Program-made: the position numbers and the translations under genes
Assembly: GCA_030737835.1 (NCBI GenBank)
Contig: JAUJYN010000016.1
Span: forward strand, 3,551,747 to 3,615,746
DNA: 64,000 nt
Source: Acorus gramineus
Lineage: Eukaryota; Streptophyta; Magnoliopsida; Acorales; Acoraceae
Direction: 5' to 3'
Shown here: in pieces, positions 1 through 10,389 of the stretch
Position numbering within the stretch: position 1 is the stretch's first letter
Layout of the letters: each line of letters opens with the position of its first letter
The notes under the pieces: model-generated
The model's input: only the letters and a program-made list of their open reading frames with translations
What the model was told of the DNA's origin: nothing
The model's database searches: none

Positions 1-1380
1 TGAGCCTCCTCTGCTGAAAGCGCTGCCACTCGGCCCTGTACAAACTGCGGCTGAGGAGCAGGGGCACGCCTCGCCGGCTGCGCTGGCTGCCTCCTCTGGT
101 CAGCTCGGCCACCCTGTGGCTGCTGCTGCTGCTGGCGCTGAGGCTGCTGCTGGTGGTACGGCTGCTGGTACGGCTGCTGCTGCAACTGCTGCTGCTGCGG
201 AGGCAGCACGCGGGGTCGGCCAGCATCAGGGCAATTATACAAGATATGCCCGATGCGCTGACAGTGGTAACAGTGCCGCGTCTCCGGTCGCCTGGCCCGG
301 ATTGGCACTGCGATGGGTGCTGGACCTCGCGATGGCACCACATCTGCTGGAGGAGAGGCAGCCGCTAACTGATCAAAGCGGGGCCTCTTCTTCTTGCGCT
401 GTCCCTGGTCCTGGCTCCTGGGAGGTCTCTGGTCTGTAGAAGGGGTCGAAACCCTCACGAGGATCCTGAGGTCTCGCTCGACTGTCTTCGCCCGAGACAC
501 CAAGTCAGAGTACCTCGTGAAAGCCTGGGAGGTGACATGCACCCGAATGGCGCTGCTGAGACCAAGCTTAAAACGACGGCACCGCGTCTCCTCGTCCATC
601 ACCAAGGCTGGGGCGAATCTGGAAAGCCTCGTGAAGCGTGTGGAGTAGTCAGCGACAGACATAGAGCCCTGCGTCAGCTGCTCAAACTCCTGCATCACTA
701 TCTGGCGCGTCGAGAACGGGAAGTACTCCTCCAGGAAATACCTCCGGAATCCCGCCCATAGAAGCTGCTCCACTCCCTCGGGGATGTCCACTGATCTAGT
801 AGCCCACCAGTCGGCGGCGCTACCCTTCAGCATAAAGGTGGCCAAGGAGACTCGCTGGCAATCGGTGCAATGCATGGTCGAGAAGATCGTATCCACCTCC
901 ATCAACCAACGCTCTGGGGCAAGGGGATCCTCCGTCTGGCCATGAACTCGGGAGGGTGGAGCTTCAGAAAGGCAGCGAGGCCACTCTGATGCACTCGCGC
1001 TGCAGCCTCCAGCCCCACCTCCCTCTCCTGGGGATCCTGAACTCCCACCGCCGGAACCACCACGGGGACTGGGGGTACGTCGGGTACCACAGGCGGATCT
1101 GCCACCAAGGGGACCTGTGGAACTGCATCACGGGCCGCCCTCAGCTCCTAAATCTCTCGCGCTTGCTCAACCAATACTCTAGTCTTGGCCTCCAGTGCCC
1201 TGGTCTGAGTCTCCACCAAATCCTCTATCCGCGCGAACGCGCTCTCCCCCGCAGGAGGCTCCTGCGCTGATCCTGGCCTCATAGCCGAGGACTCTCCAGT
1301 AGCATCCTCGCCTCTGGTAGGTCGGAAAACCTCCAAAGGTCGAGAGGACCACGTCTGCGCCGTCCTCTGCGAGGAGGCAT
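1..1380 (-). pseudogene. Ty3/Gypsy gag polyprotein, broken, runs off the left edge
   Basis: This is the capsid/nucleocapsid gene of an LTR retrotransposon, read leftwards. The start is placed at 1378-1380 because it is the first ATG after the primer-binding site at 1482-1492. Translating in pieces gives a usual plant Gypsy gag order: an N-terminal stretch ending in ARIEDLVETQTRALEAKTRV, a Pro/Val-rich linker, the capsid segment LKLHPPEF with RWLMEVDTIF and TDCQRVSLATFML, and a zinc knuckle CYHCQRIGHILYNC (C-x2-C-x4-H-x4-C) near 213-290. An in-frame TAG near 1148 and several frame changes break it, so no functional product is expected. Protease and pol would lie left of the window. The similarity is to the Tekay/Del chromovirus lineage; the lineage call is an inference from motif style and from the related element at 4811-9369. 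Confidence 0.85.
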
Positions 1381-1481
1381 ATCAGCAACCTAAGAAAACC
1401 AGACACTAGATAGAATACTCATATAAAATCCTAGGACTCATCTCTACGAAAAAGAAGGCAATTGGCTCTGACAGGACCAGT

Positions 1482-1492
1482 CTCTGATACCA
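1482..1492 (-). other. Primer-binding site complementary to initiator Met tRNA
   Basis: On the minus strand the LTR end GGGGCGTGACA is followed by a short spacer and TGGTATCAGAG, the usual plant primer site complementary to the 3' end of initiator tRNA-Met. It fixes the orientation of the element (gag to the left, 5' LTR to the right) and the inner LTR boundary at 1498. Confidence 0.85.
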
Positions 1493-2057
1493 ACTTTTGT
1501 CACGCCCCAGGGTGGCCATCCCCGGGACGCGGCAAGTGTATATATGATATCAGCAGTCTAAACTGGAGGTCAATAACATACTCTAAATAACAGCTAAAAT
1601 GACAACACAGACAACAAAGAAGCTGACATGATATATACACAAATAGCGGAAGCTAAAAGACTGAATCTGTAAATCAAAAACACATTACAGACTCGATACA
1701 TAATCAACTGTCCTGTGAGAGCCAATAAACACAAGCACATCCAAATACAATACAACAGGTGCCCCAGCACGGAAATATAATACATACAATCAAGAAGAAA
1801 GGATGCTGGTGGCCTCTAAACTCGCGGGACGTGGCGCTGCTCCGCTACTGATGAAGTCTCTCGGGGAGCTCCTCCTTCAAGTCCGACTCGGTGATAACTG
1901 GAGAAATATTATGCGAGGGGTGAGCCACACGCTCAGTGAATAGCACAACCCATGCATCACAATTCATATTAACCACAAACAATCATTAAAAGCCTCAAAG
2001 TGGTAGGAACTACACAATCCAGTGGGTCGCTACATCGCCGACCCACCACACCCTCAC

Positions 2058-3740
2058 TGTTATATATGTGTCACTTTTTGGCCTGCTGGTAACCATTGGA
2101 GCATTTTGGCAGTTTTTGAGTTTTTTTCATTTTTCGATCGGAACCGCTAATTTTTGAGTGTTGGGTGGTTGTTTGTGGGTTTTGTGTATTTTTGATGTCT
2201 TTGGTAGTAGTTGTGGATTTTTACTCATCAGTTGATACACTGTCTTGCAGATCTCGACGGACGGTCGCGCGTCGACCCGACTTCCGGTGAGTGGGACAAC
2301 CCAACCCAGTTTGGGAGGCGCTACATGCACTTGGGCGTGTACCGTCCTCCCCTGGGGCACATAGTTAGTATTAACTGCTTTGTTATAATCCATGTAAGCA
2401 TGATGTGTGTGTAGAATGCATGCCACCCTAGACTTGTATGTTAGGGACTTGCACCCTTAGGATTTGTGCATGAGCCGTGCATCCTGTTACCTCGCTATCA
2501 TGCTAGGAAAGCCCTGACCTATGCATGTGTCCTATTAGTTTGATTTATTTATTTAAATGCAAACTGTAATATTTGTTAGCATGCCTTGGGGAATATAAGG
2601 GGGCCTTGCGAGGTTAACATTGAGACCCGGGTTAGGGTACTCCGTGTTCCTTGTTTGGTTGTCGGATGTCCTACATCGGGACCTCAGGTTACCCTCCCAA
2701 GGTCTCTTTTCCTCATTTTTAATATCTGTATTCCCCGCGTCTTGGTTATGCGCGCTGGTGGAATTCTGAAAGAATTCAAGACATTAGAGTTGTAGAGATG
2801 TGCTGACAGCGGATCCGAGTGGATCATATGCGATGGATAGGCTGTTCTGTTCCCTTCGTTGGATCCGTGTAGAGACTACCTCAGCGTTAGAAAGGTTGTC
2901 CCGTGCAGGGGCTCCCATCAGTAGGCGCCTCCTGATTTGGTAGAAGGACTGTGCCGAACGTGGGGGTGGCCAAACGACCTACGGAGTGAGGAGAGACTAC
3001 CGGTGGACCAAGGGTGACCAACAGCCTAGTCAGTCCCAAAAGCCTATGTCACCTATTGAGGGGTGAGGGTGAGGGTATGGTGGGCCGGCGATGCGACGAC
3101 CCACAGGATTGTGTATGGATGATTATCAGCCCATTAAGTCCCAACATCCTTGGTCACCTATTGAGGGGTGAGGGTGAGGGTGAGGGTGTGGTGGTTCGGC
3201 GATGTAGCGAACCACCGGACTTGTGATTGATTATGCCACTTTGGGGCTCTTTGTTGTGAATTGTGGTTAATATAAACTGTATGCATGGGTTGTGCTATTC
3301 ACTAAGCGTGTGGCTCACCCCTCGCATAAAATCTTTTTCAGTGATCACTGAGGAGGACTTGAAGGAGGAGCTTCCTGAGCGACTACACCAGTAGCGGAGT
3401 AGCGCCACGTCCCTCGAGTTGAGGCCATCAGCATCCTTCTCTTTGTTGTATGTATATATTTCTGTGCTTGGGCACCTAGTTTGGATTATGTATGGATTGT
3501 ATTTGTGTATATATGGACATGTTGGCTCTCACAGGACATATGATTATGTATCGAGTCTGTAGTATGTTTTGATTACAGATTCAGTCTTTTAGCTTCCGCA
3601 TTTGGTGTATATATTATGTCAGCCCTGCTTTTATCTGTGTTGTCATTTTAGCTATTGTGTGAGTATATTATTGAATTCCTGTTACTGATATCATATATAC
3701 ACTTGCCGCGTCCCGGGGACGGCCGCCCTGGGGCGTGACA
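2058..3740 (+). mobile_element. Solo LTR, family A, internally deleted
   Basis: The unit begins TGTTATATATGTGTCAC and ends GGGGCGTGACA, the family A termini. It is flanked by the 5 bp direct repeat CTCAC (2053-2057 and 3741-3745), so it is a true insertion into the older minus-strand LTR. No internal region or second LTR is present. At 1,683 bp it is about 1.2 kb shorter than the copy at 22703-25627: the GC-rich segment between about 2160 and 2200 is absent. A roughly 120 bp segment carrying the G-rich GGGTGA array is duplicated at 3010-3230. Confidence 0.9.
2251..2286 (+). other. Splice-like 36 nt segment inside LTR (family A)
   Basis: A pyrimidine-rich tract ending TCTTGCAG precedes this segment and GTGAGTGG follows it, matching plant acceptor and donor consensus. 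The same arrangement is kept in every LTR of families A and B that covers this region (for example 24244-24279 and 7350-7388). Its use as an exon is an inference. Confidence 0.45.
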
Positions 3741-4810
3741 CTCACCCCTCAATATGGTGACATAGGATATTGGGACTGACTAGGCTGTTAATCACCCTTG
3801 GTCCACCGATAATCTCTCCTCCACTCCGTAGCCGCTTGGCCTACTCCCACACTTCAGCACAGTCCGAATCCAAAATCAGGAGGTGCCTACTAATGGGAGC
3901 CCTCTGACGGGATGGCCTTTCTAACGCTGGGGCACTCTCTACACGGATCCAACGAAGGGAACAGAAACAGCCTATCCATACGCATACGATCCACTCGGAT
4001 CCGCCGACACCGATCTCAACTTATAAATGTCATGAATTCTTCAGAATTCCTCCAGGGCGCATAACTAAGATGCGGGGAAACATATATTATAATATTATCG
4101 GGAAAAGAAACCTTGGGAGGGCACCATGAGGTCCCGACATAGGATATCCCGACAACCAAACAAGGAACACGGAGTACCCTAGTCCGGGTCTCAATGCTGA
4201 CCTCGCAAGGCCCCTTAATATTCCCTAAGGCATGCTAAAGTACTATAAGTTCGCATTTAATTTAATAATTTAAACTAGTATGACACATGCATAGGTCGAG
4301 GCTTCCTAGCATGAGAACAGGGTGACAGGATGCATGGCTCTTACACATATCCTAAGGGTGCAAGTCCCAAACATACAAAGTCTAGGGTAGCATGCATACT
4401 ACATATTAATCATGCTTGCATAGATTACATATTAAACAAGTTAATATTAAACTATGGTGCCCCAGGGAGGACGGTATACGCCCAAGTGCATATAGCGCCT
4501 CCTTGCTGGGTTGGATTGTACCACTCACCAAAAATCGGGTCGTCGCGCGACCGTCCGTCAAGATCTGCAAGACAGGGTAATCAACTTGGTGAGTAAAATA
4601 CACAAATATATACAAAAATACACTAAAAATACCCAACACTCGGACAAGCGTACATACGGCCTGTACGCACGCGAGTCCGAGCACCCCGACTCACTCCCGA
4701 ACTCCCGGGCAGCCGTGCGCACGGCCACCCGACCCAGGCGCACAGCCGCGCCCCAGCCCGCGAGCCCAGACGCACTGCCGAGCCCCTGCCCGCATGCCCG
4801 GACACGCCAC

Positions 4811-5850
4811 CGAGCCATGCGTATTGGTGCGTGCGCGTGCGGGTCACGACGCCGTCTAGGTGATCATTGACCGACTGACTAAGTCCGCGCTTCCCTCCCT
4901 ACCAGACTGATTGAGTCTCTGGACGCCTTGGCGTGGGTTTTCACCTTCGCGATTGTTCGTCTTCATGGCACTCCAGTCGGCGCTATTTTTGGTTGAGACG
5001 CGAGGGTTACTTTGAGGTTGTGGCGCAGCCTTTGGCGCGAGCCTCCTTTTAAGTATAGCGTTTCATCGCCGATGGACAGCCAGTCAAAGAGGACGATTCG
5101 GACCTTGGAGGACATGCTAAGTGCCTGCGTGCTCGATGATGAGGGCAGTTGGGTGAGGCACCACCCATTAGTTGGGTATGCCTACAAGCGACTGTCATTC
5201 GAGCACCCAGATGGATCTGTGAAAGGCACTCTACAGGCGCAGTTTGATACCTCCCTTGTGTTGGGACGGTTAAGGAGGTCCAGTTGGAGGGGCCATAAGT
5301 TAGTTGTTTGACCTTGCGGTGGCCAGGTTGGTTCGTGTGTACATCTGCACCTCCCAGAACCGACAGAAGGGCTACCCAGGTCATTGTCGCCAGGGGCTTA
5401 CCTTTGGGTTTGGCGACCATATTTTCAAGAAGGTGTCCTGGTTAAAGGGCACCCTCTGTTTCGACGTTCGGGGCAAGCTGAGTTTGCTCTTTAATGGGAC
5501 CATTTCTCGTCATTGAGTGGATTCGAGAGGTGGCTTCTCATGTAGCCTTTCCCCCACAGCTGTCTCATGCCCACGACGTCGTCCTTGTCCAATGGCCGAT
5601 GCGTTATGTCCAAGATCCTGCTCATGTCATTCTGTTCGACTGCCTCATCCTCGAGGTGGATTTGTCGTTCGTGGAGCAGTGGATCGAGGTCAAGGACAAG
5701 CATGAGAAGAGGCTTCACGCTAAGACCGTTCCTTTGATTATAGTGTGTTGGTAGCGCCAGTCCGGTGCGAAGACCACTTGGGAGCAAAAGGTCTATGCAT
5801 GATACTTCGGTCTTCACTTTGGGTTTCCTTAAATTTCAAGGACTAAATTT
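4811..5850 (+). pseudogene. Integrase C-terminal part with chromodomain, degenerate
   Basis: Integrase inserts retroelement cDNA into the chromosome. Frame-shifted remnants read IDRLTKSA, then IVRLHGTPV, then MDSQSKRTIRTLEDMLSACV (family form PQTDGQSERTIQTLEDMLRACV), which is the end of the catalytic core around the D-x35-E glutamate. Downstream, about 5620-5790, comes HVILFDCLILEVDLSFVEQ and AKTVPLIIVCW, then TTWE, matching the chromodomain at the C-terminus of Tekay/Del integrases, a module thought to guide insertion to marked chromatin. A stop follows IIVCW at 5752, inside the chromodomain, and there are other stops and frame changes, so it is a pseudogene. Confidence 0.75.
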
Positions 5851-5865
5851 CCTAAGGGGGAAGAA

Positions 5866-8800
5866 TGTTGTGCCTGTGTCACTTGGAGCAATCTGTTTAA
5901 AAATTGGCTACATAATTTTTTTTCCTCGAAGTTATGTATTCCTGATTTGGTATTTGGATTTGATTTTGTTAAAATCCAAGATGAAGAGGTTTAAATATGA
6001 TTTTATTATGAGATGTCCAGTTTTGAGTTAGCTTTCGCACAGAAGTGAAATTAGATCAACTGGATTCTTGTAGCAAAAGTTATGGGTATTTTTCCAAGTA
6101 TACCCCGGGGATGGAAATTCTGGCAGCAGCCCTGCTCTATGTTTAGCTCTAATTTCGGAATAGCTGGAGAGAATATTTGATCTTGTCATGAACATAAAAG
6201 TTGTAGATAATCTTCTTAGCTTTCCATCGGACTTGGAATCGTGCAATTCGGAGCTGTATCGAGAAAGTTATGGCTGTTCCAGTGAAGCGTGCGCAGAATT
6301 TCTAGTCGAAGGGCGACTTAGTAATTCTCCCTCAAGATATTTTGATAAATATCTTCTCCCCCTCTCTCTCTTCCCCTCTCACTCCCTCGTCAGCGACCAC
6401 ATCTGGTCTCTCCTTCTCTTTTCCTTTGCCCCCCCCCCCCCCCCCCAAGTGTTTGTGTTTTTGTTTCAAAGAGAAGGAGATGGTGAGGAGGAAGTGGTGG
6501 TGGTTCATCTATGGTTTGTTTGTTCCCCTCTCTCTCAAGCTCCCCCTTGCATGATATTTCCCCCCCCCCCCCCTGTTTTTGCTGCCAAGGAGAAGGCTGA
6601 GAGGGCTGAGGAGAGGTGGTGGTGGTGGTGGTCTCGGTGGCGGCGTTTCGGTGCGCGAAGGGCCCCCGAACCTCCCCCTTTGTTCCCCCTCCAAGGTGAG
6701 CTCCTCCCCTTCTTTTCTTGATTTTCTTGGCTTAAGGGGTTGGTTGGGAGGTCATGCATGCTAGGTAGATGGGTTAGGGTGTGTGTGAGGGGTTGGGGAG
6801 GGTTAAAATGAGGTTGGAATGGGCTGGGCGCGGACTGCGCCCGTGCGCACGGGTGCAGGCGCGAACAGGGGTGCGAGCGGGGGTGCGCGGGAGTGCGCGC
6901 GGGTGCGCGCGATTGGGCGCGCGCGCGGGCAGGGCGCCTGGGCATGCGCCTGGGCGCAGGGCTAGGGACCAGTGCGCGCGCGTGCGTGCGCGTGCTGGGG
7001 CGTGCGCGGGGGGCGCAATGAGCGCGGGGGAGCGCTGGGCTGGACGCGCGGTGCGCGCGGGCGCATGCGAGCGTGCGCGCGCGTGCGGCAGCGTGTCTGG
7101 GCGAGCCGGTGAGCGCGCGGCAGTGCGCCGATGGTGCTGGGGTGCGTGCGTGCGTGCGCATGCAGGGGGCCATGCGTGTGGCTGCCCGAGGGTTCGGGTA
7201 GGTGTCGGGGCACTCGGACTCGCGTGCGTACGTGCGTGCTCGCATGTGTGCGAGCCCGTATGCATGCTTGTCTGAGTATGGGGTATTTCTAATGATTTCT
7301 TTGTGTAAATTTTATTGTTTCTCACCAGTTGGATGCCCCTACCTTGCAGATCTCGTCGGATGGGATGCGCGAGGTCCCGAATCGTATGGTGAGTGGTTTG
7401 ATTCCAATCCCCCCCCCCTCTCTAGGGATGCGCTCAACCCGCATAGACACGCGTCGCGCATCGATGGGGCCCCCTAGCTAAATTATGTAGACACATGTGC
7501 ATGCATGATTATTATGTAGTATCCATGCCACCTTAGACCTTGCATGCTAGGGATATACACCCATACATCATGTATAGAGGCCCGTACATGCCTGGACACC
7601 ATGTCCTGTACTTAAGAGCCTTGATCTATGCATGCTTTGCTATGATGTATCCATGCCACCTTAGACTTTGTATGCTAGGGATATGCACCCCTTATATCAT
7701 GTATAGCGGCCTATGCATGCTTAGATACCAAGCCCCGAGTTATGCATGTTCCCATCTAGTTTAATCTAATTAAATCAGAATGTGAGCATGCTTTAAAGAA
7801 TATTGTAACCTTGTGGTTATGATATATGTCTCCCCGCATCTTAGGGGATTATGTCAGCATTTAGTTGCAAGCATGCCTTAGAGAATATTATAACCTCGTT
7901 GTTATAATATGTGTCTCCCCGCATCTTAGTTATGCGCCCTGGAGGAATTCTGAAGAATTCATGTCATTAGTAGAGTTGCAATCGGTGTCAGCGGATCCAA
8001 GTGGATCGTATCTGTGTGGGTAGGCTGTTTCTCTTCCCTCTGTTGTATCCGTGTAGGGACTCCTCAGCGTTAGACAGGCCGTCCTGACAGAGGGCTCCCA
8101 TCAGTAGGCACCTCCTGATTTGGTTTTGGACTGTGCTGAATCGTGGGAGTAGACCAGGCGAGCTATGGTGTGGAGGAGAGGCTATCGGTGGACCAAGGGT
8201 GATTAACAGCCTAGTCAGTCCTAAAAGACCATGTTACCTCGTGAGGGTGAGGGTGAGGGTGTGGTGGGTCGGCGATGTAGCGACCCATTGGATTGTGTAG
8301 TTATTGCCACTTAGAGGCTATAAATAATCTGAGGTTGGTTATTGAATGATGTCGCGAGCGTGGAATCGTTCTCCCCTTCGTTGGATCCGAGTAGTGACAT
8401 CCTCAGCGTTAGACAGGCCGTCCTGACAGAGGGCTCCCATCAGTAGGCACCTCCTGATTTGGTTTCGGACTGTGCTGAATCGTGGGAGTAGACCAGGTGA
8501 GCTACGGTGTGGAGGAGAGGCTACTGGTGGACCAGGGGTGTAGAGCAGTCTAAGTCTCTCCCAAAGTCCCAAAATGTCTCCTTTCGGGAGTGAGGGTGTG
8601 GATGAGGCGAAGACGCGTCGCCTCGTGACCCATTCGTTGTTCGGCCGTTCCCATAGATGTTGGGTCCGGTCTCGTGATGGATGTTGAAGGACATCGATGG
8701 GCGATTATCTAGATGTAGATGATCCAGTAGTGTTGAGTAGACCAGTAAATCCGGGTCTCTTCGACCGACAGTATGGTCTCTCCCCATAAGTCCCAAAATG

Positions 8801-9369
8801 ACTCCTTTCGGGAGTGAGGGTGGGGGTGAGGTTGGTCGCACCGCCGCGTGACCCTGTGATCCTTGGGTTTCTACCCATGTTTTTCCTTGAAAAGGGAGCT
8901 GATTTATGTATTGAACTGTAGAATGGTGATTGGTTTCCAGCCACTCACTGAGCTTGTAGCTCACCCCTCGCATACTGTTTCTTTTCAGGGGCAGTGTTGG
9001 GCGTGGAGCTGGAGCTTTCCTGTGGTGTGGTCCTATGGGCGTGGAGCGTTCTTCCGGCGGGTGGCGAGTGCGAGGCTGGCAGCATTCCTAAAGTCATTTT
9101 ATGCTTTGTAAATCGTGCATGTGGCACAGGTTGTATTTTCTTTGGTCTAGACTTGGCTTCCACAGGACATTGATTGTGTATTCGGGTCTGTAATAATGTT
9201 TTTGATTTACAGATATTGTTATATATTATGGTTCCGCTTTTCAGTCAGTTATCTTTATCTTGCTTTGCTGCCTTGTGTAATGTTGTTGGTGTCCTTATTG
9301 ACCTCAGGTATTGATAGCTGATATTATATTTTATTATTGCCATGTCTCGGGGACACCTGGGGTGTGACA
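5866..9369 (+). repeat. 3' LTR, family B, 3.5 kb
   Basis: It begins TGTTGTGCCTGTGTCAC directly after a purine tract and ends GGTGTGACA. It holds a C/T-rich leader (6350-6450), homopurine and poly-G/C runs, a donor-like AAG|GTGAGC at 6696, a CpG-rich stretch (6830-7270), an acceptor/donor pair around 7350-7388, two partly duplicated blocks at 7500-7920 and 8040-8540, and the CTCACCCCTCGCAT box near 8960. From about 7300 onwards it is clearly related to family A LTRs, while its first 450 bp are not. Confidence 0.85.
6339..6450 (+). promoter_or_regulatory. Possible LTR promoter/leader (family B)
   Basis: An AT-rich GATAAATATC at about 6347 could serve as a TATA element and is followed by a long C/T-rich tract, common at plant transcription starts. 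The minus-strand copy at 25804-29626 keeps the same arrangement near 29110-29160. There is no direct evidence of activity. Confidence 0.3.
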
Positions 9370-9796
9370 TCTGGGGCCCAGGTAGCAGCACTATTTCTTT
9401 AAAATACTTTATATTCATTTAAAAACTCTTTTAATTATTGTTTGATATGTAAAGAAAAAATCAACACACATGTTATTTTGATATTTATATTTTTTTTTAT
9501 TGTTTTATTCGATTGATTTAAATTTTCATTTAGTATTTTTAGTCCCTATTTTATTATTGGATAATTAATATATATTTTCAAAACTTATCCATATCTTTTT
9601 CTTCATTTTGTTTGACCACAAGTTATTTTTCACTTCTATTTTTTTATTTTTATGTTATTCATATTTTTCATTTATTTTGTCTGATATTGTGTAAATAAAT
9701 AAAATTAAATTTTAAAACTTTTTTTTTTTGTGAATAGGGACCCATTTTATAAACGTTCCTAGAGCCCCATCTCATTCAGCTAATCTTAGGGACGGC
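9370..9796. other. AT-rich non-coding DNA
   Basis: It contains T-rich and A-rich runs and no recognisable coding or repeat structure; the only open frames are short and unremarkable. Confidence 0.5.
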
Positions 9797-9804
9797 CTTG
9801 ATAC

Positions 9805-10381
9805 CAATCTTTTAAAAATTGGATCGACCGATCGATTCAACTGCTTTAACTTTCAACCAACCCGGATCCGGTCTGGTTCAACCTCCAAACCAGTCCACTT
9901 CAGAAACCGTTCTAAAATTGAAAAACAGTTCAACCTATTGGTTGAACTGCCAGTTTTGCAGAATCGTTGTCAGATTAGGTTTGTGTAGGTGTCAAAAAAA
10001 ATTCATTGAAATGATGTTTAAAAGCCCAAAAATCGCTTTCTTCAAAACAACAAAAATATATAAATATTAATTTTTTAAAATTGTAAAGCGTTATTTAGAT
10101 GAGTCCTCTTACAAAACTGAGTTATTTTCTTTTATTTATGTTTAGGTTATGATATTTATTTATGAAATGTAATTTTTAAACATCCTCTTACAAATGATAA
10201 GACATTAGTTTGGTTATGTCTCCTAAAAAATTTTAAAATATCAATTACTTTTTAATTATTAAAATGATTAACATATTTTTTTACGTCATGATAACGTCAC
10301 TACAGTTCAATTCTGGCTAACCTAATGGTTAAACTAATGACCCGGTCATTTTTCCGGTTCATTGAAAAGTTTAAAACATTG
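9805..10381. mobile_element. Degenerate TIR DNA element (hAT- or Mutator-like MITE)
   Basis: The ends are imperfect inverted repeats: CAATCTTTTAAAAATT on the left and the complement of AAACTTTTCAATGAACC-like sequence on the right, both followed inward by CCGG/GGTTCAACC-type motifs. The flanks CTTGATAC (9797-9804) and CTTAATAC (10382-10389) match at 7 of 8 bases, fitting an 8 bp target duplication. No transposase is encoded. The family call is uncertain because the termini are worn. Confidence 0.5.
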
Positions 10382-10389
10382 CTTAATAC

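Larger units (their letters stand above)
1498..4810 (-). repeat. Truncated 5' LTR (family A), split by a solo LTR
   Basis: This is the 5' LTR of the element whose gag lies at 1-1380. Its inner end TGTCACGCC is at 1498. It is interrupted at 2057/3746 by a solo LTR of the same family and resumes in exact register. It contains the family hallmarks seen in other copies: the block around 3780-4000, the splice-like segment near 4530-4595, and a GC-rich stretch near 4660-4810. Its outer end is missing: it stops near 4805-4818, where integrase sequence of another element begins. Complete family A LTRs in the window (2.6-2.9 kb) continue about 1.2 kb further to a TGTTATATATG end. Confidence 0.8.
4811..9369 (+). 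mobile_element. 5'-truncated Ty3/Gypsy chromovirus (family B): integrase end, chromodomain, 3' LTR
   Basis: Only the last part of pol and one LTR remain. Integrase-like protein is readable from about 4811 to 5750, followed by a purine tract near 5853-5864 and an LTR from 5866 to 9369. Gag, protease and most of pol are missing; the left end abuts the truncated LTR at 1498-4810 without a visible target duplication, so the join probably arose by deletion or recombination. The C-terminal chromodomain and the very long LTR fit the Tekay/Del lineage. Confidence 0.75.

Noticed and set aside
6535-7325. Long Ala/Arg/Pro/His-rich open frames on both strands
   Set aside because: They coincide exactly with the GC-rich LTR stretch, occur on both strands and all frames, and recur in every LTR copy with different sequence, so they reflect composition and not coding.
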